Part shown: piece by piece, positions 1-12,951 of the stretch
Layout of the letters: each line of letters opens with the position of its first letter
Numbering within the stretch: position 1 is the first letter of the stretch
Source of the DNA: Phytoseiulus persimilis
Taxonomy: Eukaryota; Arthropoda; Arachnida; Mesostigmata; Phytoseiidae
Assembly: GCA_037576195.1 (NCBI GenBank)
Contig: CM075103.1
Span: 31,518,723-31,582,722, forward strand
Direction of reading: 5' to 3'
Length of the DNA stretch: 64,000 nucleotides
The notes under the pieces: model-generated
What the model was told of the DNA's origin: nothing
Database searches by the model: none
The model's input: only the letters and a program-made list of their open reading frames with translations
Position numbers and translations under genes: made by a program

Positions 1-3000
1 AACAGTTCATCATTTCGAGTACGACGGGGCGCCGGAGCCGTCCAGCGGGCTCGTCCTACGGCTGTGCGCAAGACCCGTTTCGGCGAGGGAATCCGAAATC
101 GGAACCTGACCTTTCAAAGAGATCCTCAGTTGGTCAACCCCCTCCTCCTCAGAGAACGGATTCAAAGGCTAAGAAGACACATGAGCTCGGATACAGCGCA
201 CTCGTGGACTCAATAGGAGGCGACTCTAGAAAATAGAGAGATCCAATGATCTGTTTCCTCTACGCGTGGAGATCCAACATCTGACCCAAGATTCTCGGCA
301 GCGCATGTGGGAGCATCGTATCCAACAGGATCCTGTGTCCTCCGTTCCCGAGTTATGGTGGGCATGACTGGAGACATGCGTCCGCTCGATTCGCGAGCAC
401 TTCCCCGGCGTCGTCGTGAAAGTAACATGGCCTTCCCTCGGCAACCCGATCCTCCTCGAACGGGTCACTTGGATCAAAGTCGTTTGTTACCACAGGCAGA
501 ACTGCCAGAGAATCCGAGAAGTTCTCAAGTTCTCGAATCACGGAGATGTTGTGCTCTTTTCAGAGATTTCATGGAACGCTTCCGAGCCCAACTCGTTAAA
601 TTTCAACGTTTTTTCGTTGAATTTCAAGTTTCAGCTGTTCCAAATGAGTCGTGATTGCATCGCGGGCTGCTGGAGATCTGGGGAAGCTGGCGGAGCTCAC
701 TGTGTCGGATACAAAAACGCTTTGATTTACCCCAGGGCAACAGTCGACATCAGACGGTCTTCCCTTCGGTACAAAACGCGCAACTTTGATCGCCTCTGAA
801 CTCCTCAGATCAAATGATAACAAACCCGATCGACTACTTTCGAACGAATGAACGAATTCCAACATACGAGCAGGGGAATATTTCGAGCGATTATCAAGCA
901 CCTGTTCGCGCTCGGCAGAGCAAACACGTACATTCCCCGGGGAGCGGTCCTGAAATTGATTCTCGGTCGGGTCGATTAGGCCTTTCAGGCACCGTTCGGC
1001 GGGAGTGAATCCATGGTACACTCAGAAACGGAGGGACTCGCTGACATCCATTCGCATCTTTCCGATCCACTCCATTACGGGATGTTTCTTGCACCGAGAC
1101 CGCCTTCCTCCGGCATTCAACTCCATTATCGAAGTCGAGTAGCCGCAGCTGCTCTAGAAACTCGCTCGAATGCTGTCAGTAGATGGACAATCATCGTAAC
1201 AACGGGTGGATGAAGGACCGAATCGAAGAAGATGACCCGGGGAAAGCGCTAATAAGTCGACGCGTGCTCCCTCCTCGACCTGAATTGAGCTGTTGGAGCG
1301 CGACTTCGATCCAATATTATGGATGATGTCACCGACCGGTGCGCAGCCGGACGAAAGAAGAGGAACGGCTAATAGAGGTCACTTTAGAGGTGCATTTTAA
1401 TCAGCTTGACCGGGTCGGCCTCGAGTCCGGTTAGTTAGCTAAGTTTGTCTCGATGGTCAGCTGCCGACAAAGAGACTCTGAAAAGAAGTCAGCGAGCTGC
1501 TGCCGGCAGCGAGCGGACGGTGATCCATCTATGGGTGCCACGTGCACATGAAACTCTCGCACTATGACAGAACCGAGGTTCATCCTGATCCACCGGAGTC
1601 CGCTGCCGGGGTCGGTCCGTCTGACTGCAATCGCACCACCGGCGACCGACGGCGAACCCGGTCAGCTCATTACGGAGATCTGCGTCGGCGGACGATTTGT
1701 GAGTTGCGCAGAAGGCATGCGGATCAACAGCTGGAAGTTTCCGTGGCGGCAACCAGGATCAACAGGAGCATTCGGTGCGGAGCGCTCAGGTTCGGAAATT
1801 TCGACATCGTTCTCGACTCAGCACGATGGCGGAGAGGATGGACCCTGAAGAAGCGATGCAATCCGCTGGGAAACGGTGGACATTGAATGAGCGATCGCGG
1901 CTGCAGAGTAAACACAGCCGGAATCCTGGCTCAAGATCTATAAACGATTGAGTGAGGGGATTACCGAATGAGGTCCGAATCTTCCTTCCTGGCTGGCTCC
2001 ATGACCGACTGGTGGGCCCATTGCTCTTTCAGCACTCCATCATGAGTGCGGGTTGCATCACAAACAAAGAGCGACGTTTGCTCCGAAATTATTCACCTCG
2101 TATATAAACACTTTGCTTACAAACAAGCAACGAGTCCGCCGTCCGGTCCCCGGCCTATCTTCGGCGCCCATTTTCAGCGGAAATCTTCGCAGGACAATCA
2201 CACTCCTGATCGATGGCTCATCGCCCTCACGGGATCAGGAACAACAGACTCGCGCTGTTCTCTGATTGCGAGTCCCAATATAGAATCATTTGTCTTCCAC
2301 GAATCCAGAAAGTTCTCTCTCTCTCGTCATCGCTCCGTGAACCGGGAGGAAAGCTGGTCGAGCGGAGAACCGAGAGAATTCGCAAAATGCTCGAGTTAGC
2401 CAATGATCGCTCATCGTATGATTTGTCGCTAATATTTTTAGAGGACTCGAAAGTCCACGCTGCACATACACACATTGAGAGGGGGCGTGTCTCTCAAAAA
2501 TCATTTCGTGGTTTACACCTAATCGACCGTCGTCGCTCTAATTGGCCATGAGCAGAGCGTGCGGCGGGACCGCGACCCGGTGTGCGGGTCACGCTGTGCT
2601 GAGGATTTCGAGGCCGGGAAAAGTGTGTGTAGCCTCGAGGCGCGATGCCTCTAGGCCGTGATCGGTCAGACTGGATCAACATTTCGCTCGGTCAGGCTGG
2701 GAACTTAGTTCCAGGAGATCGTCCTCCGGGACATCGGCTTGTTACATGAAAGAAACTTTCGGCCTCCTGAGTAGTGGCGTCGTGAGCCCAGCTCGCTCGA
2801 GGGAACATCTCCGCGGGATGATCGGGCCAGAGAAGTGAGCTTTCGGGCGGCTGTGGGGAAACTTTCAGAAAAACGAAACCCACTCCATCCGCTCCTAATT
2901 TCTGAAGAACGCACACAGACCGCTCGAGGTCTCTTTGGTCTCTCACCGCTCCGTTCGGCCGTGAGCAAATTTTATTGATAGCCACAAACGAGAACTGAGG

Positions 3001-6000
3001 GGTTCTATCCGTCACTGGATAGAATGATTAAACGCCAACCACTTCACAATACGCCTTGCAAAGCAGAACTCGAGGTCCTTCCGTTCTTGAAACTTGATCG
3101 CTCGGACTGACTCTGAGAACAGAATCCGAGCCTTTCTCCTCGCTGCAGCAAACTTGTCATCTGTTCTGCCTGAAGAGTGAATTCGCTGGATTGTCCTGCG
3201 TGGGCTGCATCCTGTTGGAGGGAAAATCTCAGGACGAGTGTGTTCTCCCCGGAACTTCGCGAGTCCCCGGTGTTGAGTCCGCGCGCATCCGCTGCGTCCG
3301 TTCCCGCATCCAGACTATGTTCTCCAGCGTTCTAGGCCTCGACATCTTCTCCTCCGAGCGGCTCGTTCGAGCTTCCCGGCTGAAGAGCTGATGCTTGCAA
3401 TGTCTCCTCTCGCTGGGGCCGGTCGACGCTCAAAGAACCCGGGCTCGGCGGGAGAGGCGGTTCTCGCTCGATTAAAAAAAAGCTCAACATTGTGACATTC
3501 GTTCCAGCCAATTGGCGAATTCAATAGCAGAGCATTGAATTGCGCACACATAGACGACACATTACACAGCACGTTGCACATTGGTCCGCTCACCTTCATC
3601 TAGGTGCAGATCACAGTCATAAGTAGGTGCCTACTGGCTCGTTCGACCTATTCTCCGGCGGACTTTCTGCGCTGCTCGTCTACATCTTGCACGGGCAGAG
3701 ATGGCCGGCCTGATCGTTTCTCTGCCGATGCCCCGCAGAAGCCGTTTGCAATTCATTGTGGCTCAACGAGGCGCTAAATTCTCCAAAGAGCCGAGCGAGG
3801 CCGCGCGAAGTGAGTGACCATTGTGTAGATGAACCCACCTAACGACCCGGTAACGAGATAGCCGCGCAGGTGTGTTAGCTGAGTTGATTGTTAGCGCTTT
3901 GGCGAGATGTTCAAATTTCACGTGTTTCTCTATCCGACACCACCAAACAGCGCACCAGCTCCGTCATTCAATTCCCATGCTGCTTTCTCTGGCTCCGGGG
4001 CTCTCCGCGCTCCTAAGATTGAAAATTCACTCCGTCTCCGTTTTCCTCCGCTCCGAACTCCGGAAGCAGTTCCGATTCACGTTCTTGTTTGAGGTCACGC
4101 TAAATCGCGATTTCCGCGCACCGTTCCCGACTTTTTCCTCCTCACGGCAGCATTCCGTCAAACTGCCAGCGGGAGCTGAGCTGGAACGGGCTCGTTTCTG
4201 ACAAATTCACGTACCAGGGTGTGGGTCGAACGCTCCCGTCTGTCGCCGCGGAATGGAATTTCAGAAACCTGTTCCCGCGATTCTCTCAATTCCGGAATCG
4301 ATTTTCTCGAGGGTTCCTCCGTCGTCTGATGCTTTGATCTGCCATGGACGGAACTTCCCGACGTTATGAGGTGCTGCATCTATTTCCCGAGGCGTCTCGA
4401 GACGGGAGAACCCTTCTCGAGAACGATGCTCGATATTTCGTCCCCGGACCCCTCGGAATGGAGAAAACGGCAGAGTGAGATCAGATCTCGCCGCGACTCA
4501 GTTTCGATACTCGGATCTGTAGCTCGTAATCCATTTGGGAATCCCGAGCCACTTTGGGCTCTCGTCAGAACGCTCGACACGAGCCCTCTCCCGAGGAACT
4601 GGGGTTTCCTATTCAGTCTGACGGTTCGCTCCGTGATTTAGGAACGTTGGAACTCTTGATTCGTGACTGCTGTCCTCAACTCCTCTGCCGAGAGTCTTTT
4701 TGACACATCCCACCCGGAATCTAATTCCGCGGAATCCTGAAGAGAGCGAATCGTTCGCTTTCTGCGTCAGTCAGGGAAACTTTTCTTTCTCAATGCACGT
4801 CACTGTTTTGACACAACGAGTCGGGACGACCGATCGACTCTCTGAAATAAGCTCGGATTCTCTGTCATTCAAACGCGCGTGACAAGAAGCGCAATCCAGC
4901 CACCCTGAGTCGCACTGGAAGTGAATAACATCCGGGCAATGCTTTTTCGCTCTCCCGTTCCATTTTGGAAAGTCCGAATCGAGTCGTGGTGCTCCAACTC
5001 AGCCAGTGTACCTGTGGCTGCTTTTCAAGCTAGGATCTATTTTGAAAGGCGTGGAAATTTAAGCTGCATATCCTTACGCTAACCGATTGGGCAGCCTGAG
5101 TTTGGGCATAATCGGAACGAAAAATGGAACGGAGTGTAGGATAACCATTCCATGCGTGCTGTTGTGATTCGAGCTGTGACTGAGGATGCTCGGAACAGGG
5201 TCGGGCACTTTGGTCTTGCAGTCTGGGAACAGTATTCGGACTTTGGCGGTGTTCCAGATCAGGGTCAACATTCCTGAATCGTATTGAGATACTCCGCCGA
5301 GTGCGTGTTGACGGCGTATTCTCCTTCACTCGTCGTACCGGTCCCGTTTCCAACCCTCGTCTCGGGCGCTCCAGATCGTTGTCACGGCACTGACTTAGAG
5401 ATAAGCATTCTTTGCAGCCATTGGTTTTTTTAGTGCGTTTAATCCAAATGAGCCCCACACTCCAGTTGGATTTTCCATTCTTCAGGGTAATGCGTGAATG
5501 CATTTTTTTCCCCTGTGGCTCTTCTATCTTCTCCCGTTCCCCTTTATTTCGCACTCGCAGTTCTTCTTGTGAACCATTGGGTCCACCCTTTGTGAATTGT
5601 TCAAGGAAAAAAAATTCTCAGCTAACTCACGATCGGCGCAAGCTCAGCATTCATCGAACGGTTCTTCATCTCTAGTAGACTCAGATCTTGAGTAACTATG
5701 CTGCATTCCAGGATAGGGAGATTCAGTCGTGATTTTTGCGCGGAAACATGCGGCTCACGCCTGAGGATGGACAAGCATTCGACGACGCCTGAGCCGACCA
5801 GGGGCACCGCATCGGTTCGCCATATGATGGGTTGATCAAACGATGACATTCACACATCCGGCGCCTCGGAGCATCTCATGGCTAATTTTCACTCGGGAGG
5901 TCGCGACAGGCTCATTTCAGAGCCGAGTTGACGTGGAAGCCGAGTTGGTGCCGAAGCCGAGTTGACGTCGAAGCCGAGTTGGTGCCGAAGCCGGCTTGAC

Positions 6001-9000
6001 TAAAATCGGTCATGGGGAGTGGCATCCGCTCTCGTGCGAAATCACTGCAGATCAGGCGCTCGGTGGAGTTACGGCGTCTGCTCATGGCCGAGGCAGTCCA
6101 TTGCTCTTCTCTTCTTGTGCCCATTGTGTGATACTTTTTGCATGATAACTCCTCGTACCAAGTGATGCACAACGGATCTCCGACCGGCGGGAAGCGAGGG
6201 ATCCCGTTGCTATCTCATCCCGTCGTTGTGGACATGTAGCCAGATGCTCCGAGAGATAGGATCAGCTCGGTGGCATTCAATTCTTCAGGGTGGATTAACA
6301 TCGTCATCGAATAAGCGACATCGTCGAATCCTGGCGTATAATCTCCGGCGTTGTATCAAATTCGACTCGAAAGTCACTTTGCTACGCGCCGGTGCCCTTC
6401 AATCGGTGGCTCCGAGCCGCCATGAAATCCACACGGGCTACAAATGACTCTTCATTCTTCGGCGAGATTCGAATTTGAGCGCGACTGCTGGCTCAGTGAC
6501 CCGGAGCTTGAGTCGTCCGTGATGGACTGATACAAAACAACTTCGCTAACAAGGAAATACTTCCCGACCCGAACTATTCTAAAGCCAGTCGACGTCTGAT
6601 CTTTGGTCAGCTCTCTATTGTGGACCTTCTCGTTGCTGGACCTTCCGGATCGGAACCAGTAAAGGACGCCGTCGAGCAGCCCGCTTCATTAAGGAGAGAA
6701 ACTCGGTCAAAACTCCATCGATGGTGCACTTCCCGTCGAAATAAACGCATCCCTTCTTCTGGAATGGGCTAGCTAGTTCCAGTCTATGTAGTAGGAGCCC
6801 AGCAGTAGGAGATTGAAAACTCGTGGGTCCCTTCTCTCCTTATTGGTATCAAACTCCGAATCTCTTCCTTCAGTCACTGCGTCTTCCGTTCCCGATCCTC
6901 GATCCCCTCATTCAAGCTCAATTCGGCTCCTTGAGCTGTTCCGATATTCCGGCGAGCTCAATGAGAAAGGGGAGAACCCCTCGACTTTCCTGGTGCGGAA
7001 CAGCGTGTGCCGCACTCCGTCTCAGCTGATCCGGTCTCGGTGATCATCCAGAATCCCAAATCATTCAAAAACAACGACATTGATGGCCACGGAAGGGAGA
7101 CTGAACTAATACGCCTTTCTCATCTCATTTAAACCCCAGAAGTGAATTGTAGAAGACTAGTCCCACGAAGTGGCATCGAAGTGATTAGCGCGGCCCGCTC
7201 GGAGCTGATTCCGTTTCCTCGGTCTGACTCAAGCCTTCGAGAGAATTAATCCACCGCAAATCGAATCCGCTCCGAATTCCCTTAACGAACGCGAGGATTT
7301 ATCGCTCCGGAATCGAACACAGGGCCGCACGACGACGACGACCGACAGGTCGACAGGAGATAGACAGACAGGGTGCTAGAGAGACGCGCCAGTAATCCCC
7401 GTTGAAGGGTTAAAATCGATGTGAGCGAAGTCAAACGGAGCGAGTGCAAGCTCCGGGTTGGAGCCGAACGCTCAGCCGAGGGATAAATAAACAGCTTACC
7501 CGATGTTTTTCTTTCTCCGTCATATTCCCTCGACTTTCGCGATGGCGGAGCGTTTAATATGTCGCATGATTCGACAGTTCATATCAAACCTTTGTCGAGT
7601 AGCGGCGGCGGAGTAGTGAAAACACACGGTGAGAACGGAGGGTTTTTCGTCAACTTCATCAAACCCGAGCCAGCCAGCTTTTGATTGACGGAGAGAACAA
7701 ATCCTTTCAAACGGTGAATCACAGATTTCGGGAACGCACCGCTATCGCAACCCTTGAGAACGTCCGAAATCGCGGGAAAGCGACGATACAAACTTCTGAG
7801 AACTCTGAGTTGAGTTCCTGACTGCCTCTAACCGTAGGGCGGACCGTTTATTGCATCGGATGTTCCACGCCCGCCCGTCTTTAAGAGATCGCCCGTCTAT
7901 TGAAATGCATCCGTTCATCTCCTCGAATGTTCGGGGTCTGCCTGATAATCAGGGGTCGCCCGTCCGTTGAAGGGGGGAGCATTTTTTTCAGAATCTCCGA
8001 GACCCATCCTACTGTTAGACATTTTTACGGTCCCTCAAAAAAATTAGGCGAGTCACGTGCTTTTCCACGACGATCATGTTTTTAGATCCTGGACGAATCG
8101 TCGATGTTTTTTGCGTCCCTGTATCTTACTTTAGAGACTCTAGACTTTAATTTTCTTTGAAATAGAAATATTTTTCCATTTTTTTTTTCTTGACGAGGTC
8201 GTTGGCCAAACTATGCGAAATTGGGAAATATCACCACTGTATCCTGACTCCCCAGTTGCTGAATATTGATAGCCCAGAAGTCCACAGAAAAGTGGCTTGG
8301 TACCTGTTCGAGAATCGATTCCAGATCTTTCCAGGTAAGGAGACTCTAAGACCATGAACCTCATCCACAGTCGGCGGAAACTGAGAAACTCGCTCCCCAT
8401 GAATCGTGGGCTACATGGAACGTTTCAGTATTCGCCCATAAAGTTGAACATTCGAAAATCTGTTTATGAATGGGAGAAATCTCGTCCCTGAACACATGAG
8501 CGTGTGATTTTCGATAGTCGGGCAAATCGTGATCAAATCGCCGACTATTTCGGCCCATCGAACCTCAAACAGCCCGATGGCAATCGATGAACATGCGCTC
8601 ATGAGCTGCGGTGCATTCATACCGGGTCGGTGATGCTAGAAATGCATGGCATCTGCAGACCTTTCGACCGCCCATGAGTGAGTCGGCTTCTCGATTGATG
8701 GTGTTTTTTGTATCCGATGTTACAAACACGCTTCTGGGGTTGCCACCAAGTGTATCTTCATCGAGACAGTGAGTTCAGAAATGGACCGTTCGCTTTATCG
8801 GCCACCGAGGGCCAGGGCCTCAAAACTGCCGTTGGTCATTGGGCTTCCTGCTCCGATGTCCGTCCCTTCTCCGTATCCGGTGTCCTACAGCGGATACCGA
8901 GAGAGATCCGACGACGAGAACACAGACAGGAGGTGTGGTTCGATTATACGCTCTAATGAGATATCTAACAGATTTCAACAGTCGCCTACGCCCTACGCCT

Positions 9001-11750
9001 TCTGTGGGCGATACGTCGCCTTCCAACGGGAGTGCCATAAAATATTCTCGCGGGTATCATTCGAATCAGGATATTCGCCTGAGCGAGATATCCTGCCAGA
9101 GACGTTTGCGGATCCTGCATTCTTCGTACCTCACCAGAGCTATTTGGGCGAGGTAGTAACGTAGATGCTCTTTCGCGGATATTTATTTCGGCGATTGTTC
9201 CGTGATATTATCCATATTTATCTGCATACGCCGCGACGACAAGCAAGAGCTCCTCCGCGGGTAGACTGGCTCGGTGCCTAACTCGATCTGAGAACAGCGG
9301 TTCGCTGGTGGTCCGAACGAATCTGTCTCAAGGTCAGGCAACCACCCAACCGGCCAAGAAAGTGTTCCGACCGAAGAGAAATGTCCCCCACTCGGGGAGC
9401 CATTGTATCGTCCAAATTGATATGCATGCGACAGTAAACAAAAACAGCAAGGCTACGTCACGAAAGTGCTTATTTAGGCTTTGTTTCTAGAGGAAGTCAG
9501 ACTGCTCGTAGAAACGGGTCGCGCAAGGGGCGAGCGGTCAATTCAAAACAACCGAGGGCTTTCTACGACTTTGTACCATCCATCTGCGGGGATAGCGGAA
9601 CTCCGGCAGCGCACGTACCATGGAGTCACATCCCCGCGCGATCAGGGGCTCATATTTGCCGGCTCACCGTTCCACGTAACAATAATGTCGCGCTCGGATG
9701 CCTAACAAAGTTCAAAGCACTGGAGCTAGCGTCATCCTTTCACCCGTTTCGTGGACGTTCCGCCGCAATGTACAGGATGGTCAAATTAGGTCGAGATTTT
9801 CTTTGCACTTCCTTCTTTCGCTCATTACTTTGTGAAAAATGATCGGATCTGGGATTTCAGCGTGGGCTTACGTTCTACCGGGGAGGGTTCGCGTGTTGTG
9901 CCAGGATCTAGCCGCAACGAGACTGAAACCACTCAGAGTCGTGCTCTGCGGCAACATCACTCGCTCGGCCGCTGCCCGTCAGGGCTCACTTCCATGAGAC
10001 CGGTCGCTTAGATCGATACGTGGAGTTGATCATGAGTTCAACACTCTAAACCAGTTTGCACACTTCTGTCATCGTTATTGTGCACTTTGCGACTGAACGT
10101 GGACAACGCTTGCGTTCTCCGGGCTTCAAGAAAAAAATAATTAGTATCCTCTGCTCGATACCTCGTTGTGAACTCGATTTCTAGATTTTTCGTGATCAAG
10201 CGTCTCGAATTCAGCCTACGACAGTATTGAGCGAGTTTTCGTACTGCTGTACCATCTGGATGCCGTAAAAAAGACCATCATGGTTAGATGGTAGGGTCAG
10301 TTCAAAAATATTTCCTCAAGCGATTATACTGCGCTGTTCACTCCTTGAAGAAGGAGCCATTCCTCGCAACCCCACGACAGTGGTCCTCGGAGAACAAGAG
10401 TTGCATCTACGGAGGAAGTCCGTCGCGGTTCTGACAACCGGTTCATGTGAAATTTTGGTCGTTTCCATTCTGATATCATGAGCTGACCCCACGAACCAAG
10501 CTACAGACTCCTTTCCGCTGCCACGCACGGGTAGTCGGACGCAGTTCCCCCAAAATGTCGCAAACAAGATCTGTTTGTGTTAGGGCGCGTTTGATTTGCT
10601 TCAGCGCTGCTCGAAGACGTCTTCGCTGCCATCGCCTGCAATCTTCGCGGGCAGTGTTTGGTCAGCGGTCATTAAACTCGTCGCATATGTACATACTCAA
10701 GGCAAACATGTTAATATGCGTTAGTACATTCGAAAAACCATTTGTTCCGTGCGTGGTTCGGCGAGACCCCGGCCCACCTTAGCGACTCTTGAGGAAGAAC
10801 AAAGCAGACCAGGGCCTTAAAGAGCCTCCAGGCCTTCGTTCTCCAATACGTTTGTTGGGTCAATTTAATGATCCATTCAATTGGCTCAGCTCATTCAAAA
10901 TTAAAGTCGGCGACTGTCCGGATGAGATATTCTATTGATCCATTGGCTTGTGACAACGGCAGCTTTTTATGACTGCTGGCTCCAACGTTCCGGGGATATC
11001 GTCTAGAGCATCGACTCGTTCTCCTGGGAGTTGATTGAAGCGCCGGGGACAGATCAAGTTCGAAAGAAACGGCTTCGACATCGGATACAATGAACGCTAA
11101 GAGAGAGGGATCCAATTGGTTGGCAAACATGACGAAGACCGGAGCAATCGACGATTCGCGCCCGCACGGCTTTTGTGTAAAACCATGGACACCGAGGAAG
11201 GGCTCGACGATCACGAACTCGCGAATCTCGGAAAAGCTCTCGCGGATCTTGACGCTTCGAAAGGGGATCCAGACTGACGAACGAATGCGTTAGGGTAGAG
11301 GAGCTCGTCACTGAAGGGCTCGTTATCGATATGGTTATGAGTAACCGTCGACTCGCTCCAGTTCGCTCGATCCGCTGCCGAGTGAGTGGATGGCAATCAT
11401 TCAGCGAGGCTCCCACCCCGATCGATGACTTCAGTAGCCACGGCGAGTTCAACTGGTCAATGAATGGCACGGGTTGCTCGCTCGCTCCGTCGCCAGCGTA
11501 CACCCATGCGATGCTACAGGCGCAGGGAGTTTCTGAGCAGTTTGCTCGCAGATGTATTGTAGAAAAAATGACTAATTGGCCGAAAATATGTTTAATTCAT
11601 AGCCGTCGCCGAACTAGGTCGTCATTGTGAAAGAGTCCATGGCTTGACGGCCGGTCTCCGGGCTTTGCGACAGAAAACCATTCACTGGGCTCGCTTGGGA
11701 CTACAGCACGAATTCAGGGAGCTTTCACGCTGGCGACAGCAACGGTTGCC
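1..11750. other. Long stretch without a supportable gene
   Basis: No frame on either strand shows a protein family I recognise, and I could not chain exons with matching splice phases. Short open frames are numerous on both strands, as expected by chance at this base composition. The only clear structure is a short tandem repeat near 5.9 kb, listed separately. A 30-codon acidic, leucine-rich open frame at 11,185-11,277 (+) starts at an ATG in good context (aaaaccATGG), but nothing connects it to a gene. The stretch could be intergenic, or could hold distal 5' exons of genes to the right. Confidence 0.5.
5922..6000. repeat. 17 bp tandem repeat, about 4.6 copies
   Basis: Four full 17 bp units beginning GCCGAGTT (5,922, 5,939, 5,956, 5,973) are followed by a partial unit. 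Two unit types alternate, one with GACGT in the middle and one with GGTGCC, so the higher-order period is 34 bp. Seventeen is not a multiple of three, so the array is unlikely to be coding. Confidence 0.9.
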
Positions 11751-12951
11751 ATGGAAGAGAAAGCCTCAGGTTCTGGAAAACGGGTGTTCTCCAACATCGA
11801 TTCGACCGGCGTTGAAGCCACCAAGATTGGGGTGCAAAGCGCGCATCGGGTGCGATATCGGCTGCTGTCGAGTAGGGCTTGTCAACTTTGAATTTTCTGC
11901 CAGTTCGCTCCTACTTCGTTCCTACGAATGCGCACTTGCGAGTCTGCGGAAATCGAAAAACCCCATCTGTGGGAGGGTTGGTTTCAGCCTTCTCGACGGA
12001 AATAGTGGAGCGCAACGGGGAGCTCGTTTCGGCAGGGACATTTCGTGATGAGCTGAACTGTTTCGACGAGTCATCAACATTCCGCTCTGCGAATTCGAGC
12101 TCCGTGCATCCACAGGGGAGGTCCGTAGAGAAGTGAGTCGTTTGAAGTCTAGACCATTCCTTCGGCCTGGTCCATTCTTCTCCTACTGGTCAGTTCGCTG
12201 CGAGCGAGGATATTAATCAAAATTGGTCCGGCCAGAAATGATTGCTATATTAGTCAGGCAGCGTTATGAATGGGTGAAAATGTAGGGAGCCATTTACTCA
12301 CCCTCCCACACACAATCATGTAGGGTCACAACAATAGGCCAGCAGCAGTCCGCGCTTTCCCCCCGATCAAACATTCATACGAAAATATGATGCACCGCAG
12401 AAGCGTAGTTTTGACAAGCGACTCCATTCAACGGCTACTAAGTGTTGACAAGCCTCCGGAGCCTCTCATCCTTCCCGGAGGCCGAACAAGGAGACGAAAA
12501 CTTCATGACGAAGAGTTCTTCCCATCTGAGCCGTGCGAACTGCTCCACTCCACCTAATCTGGAGATGCACTAGTTGTTCAGCCCGCCATGATCCTCGTTC
12601 TCTGAAAGAGACTAATTCGAAGTGGCAACCAGGTCTTCTAGCAGTTAGAAAATCGGGGCTCCGCTCATCCGATTCTAGAAACCGTGGGCTGGCTTGGACA
12701 GTAGTGAGTCCCTGATGTCCGAGGGCGACCTCGGAGCGCGAGAACTTCTCCAAAAGGGACATCCAAATCAGTACCGTGCAGATTCGTCCCCATTCCTTTA
12801 CCAACGCTCCTGGCCAGACACCGATCCATGCATCCCTAAGGATCGATTTGTTGAGGACATCTTCACTCCTGAGCAGCCTCAGACCGGGGCTGAGATCGCG
12901 AATTTCCATGGCGACCTTTACTTGAAAAACACCCCAGAAGCTTGCTTCTAA
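11751..12951 (+). CDS. Candidate three-exon gene, unknown product
   Basis: This is a phase-consistent chain of exons 11,751-11,871, 11,988-12,132 and 12,702-12,951. The ATG sits in a strong context (gttgccATGG). Exon 1 ends in phase 1 at gtaggg. Exon 2 has a good acceptor (ggttggtttcag) and a consensus donor (gtgagt), and ends in phase 2. Exon 3 closes that codon and runs to a TAA. The predicted product is 171 aa, hydrophilic and acidic toward the C-terminus, with no signal peptide or membrane segment. I recognise no family. The acceptor of exon 3 is weak, and further exons may lie in the 569 bp second intron. The claim rests on phase agreement and splice signals only and could be chance. Confidence 0.3.

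Noticed and set aside
596..1021. 141-codon open frame on - ending in a helical segment
   Set aside because: Length is within chance expectation for the window, and there is no domain, partner exon or transposon context.
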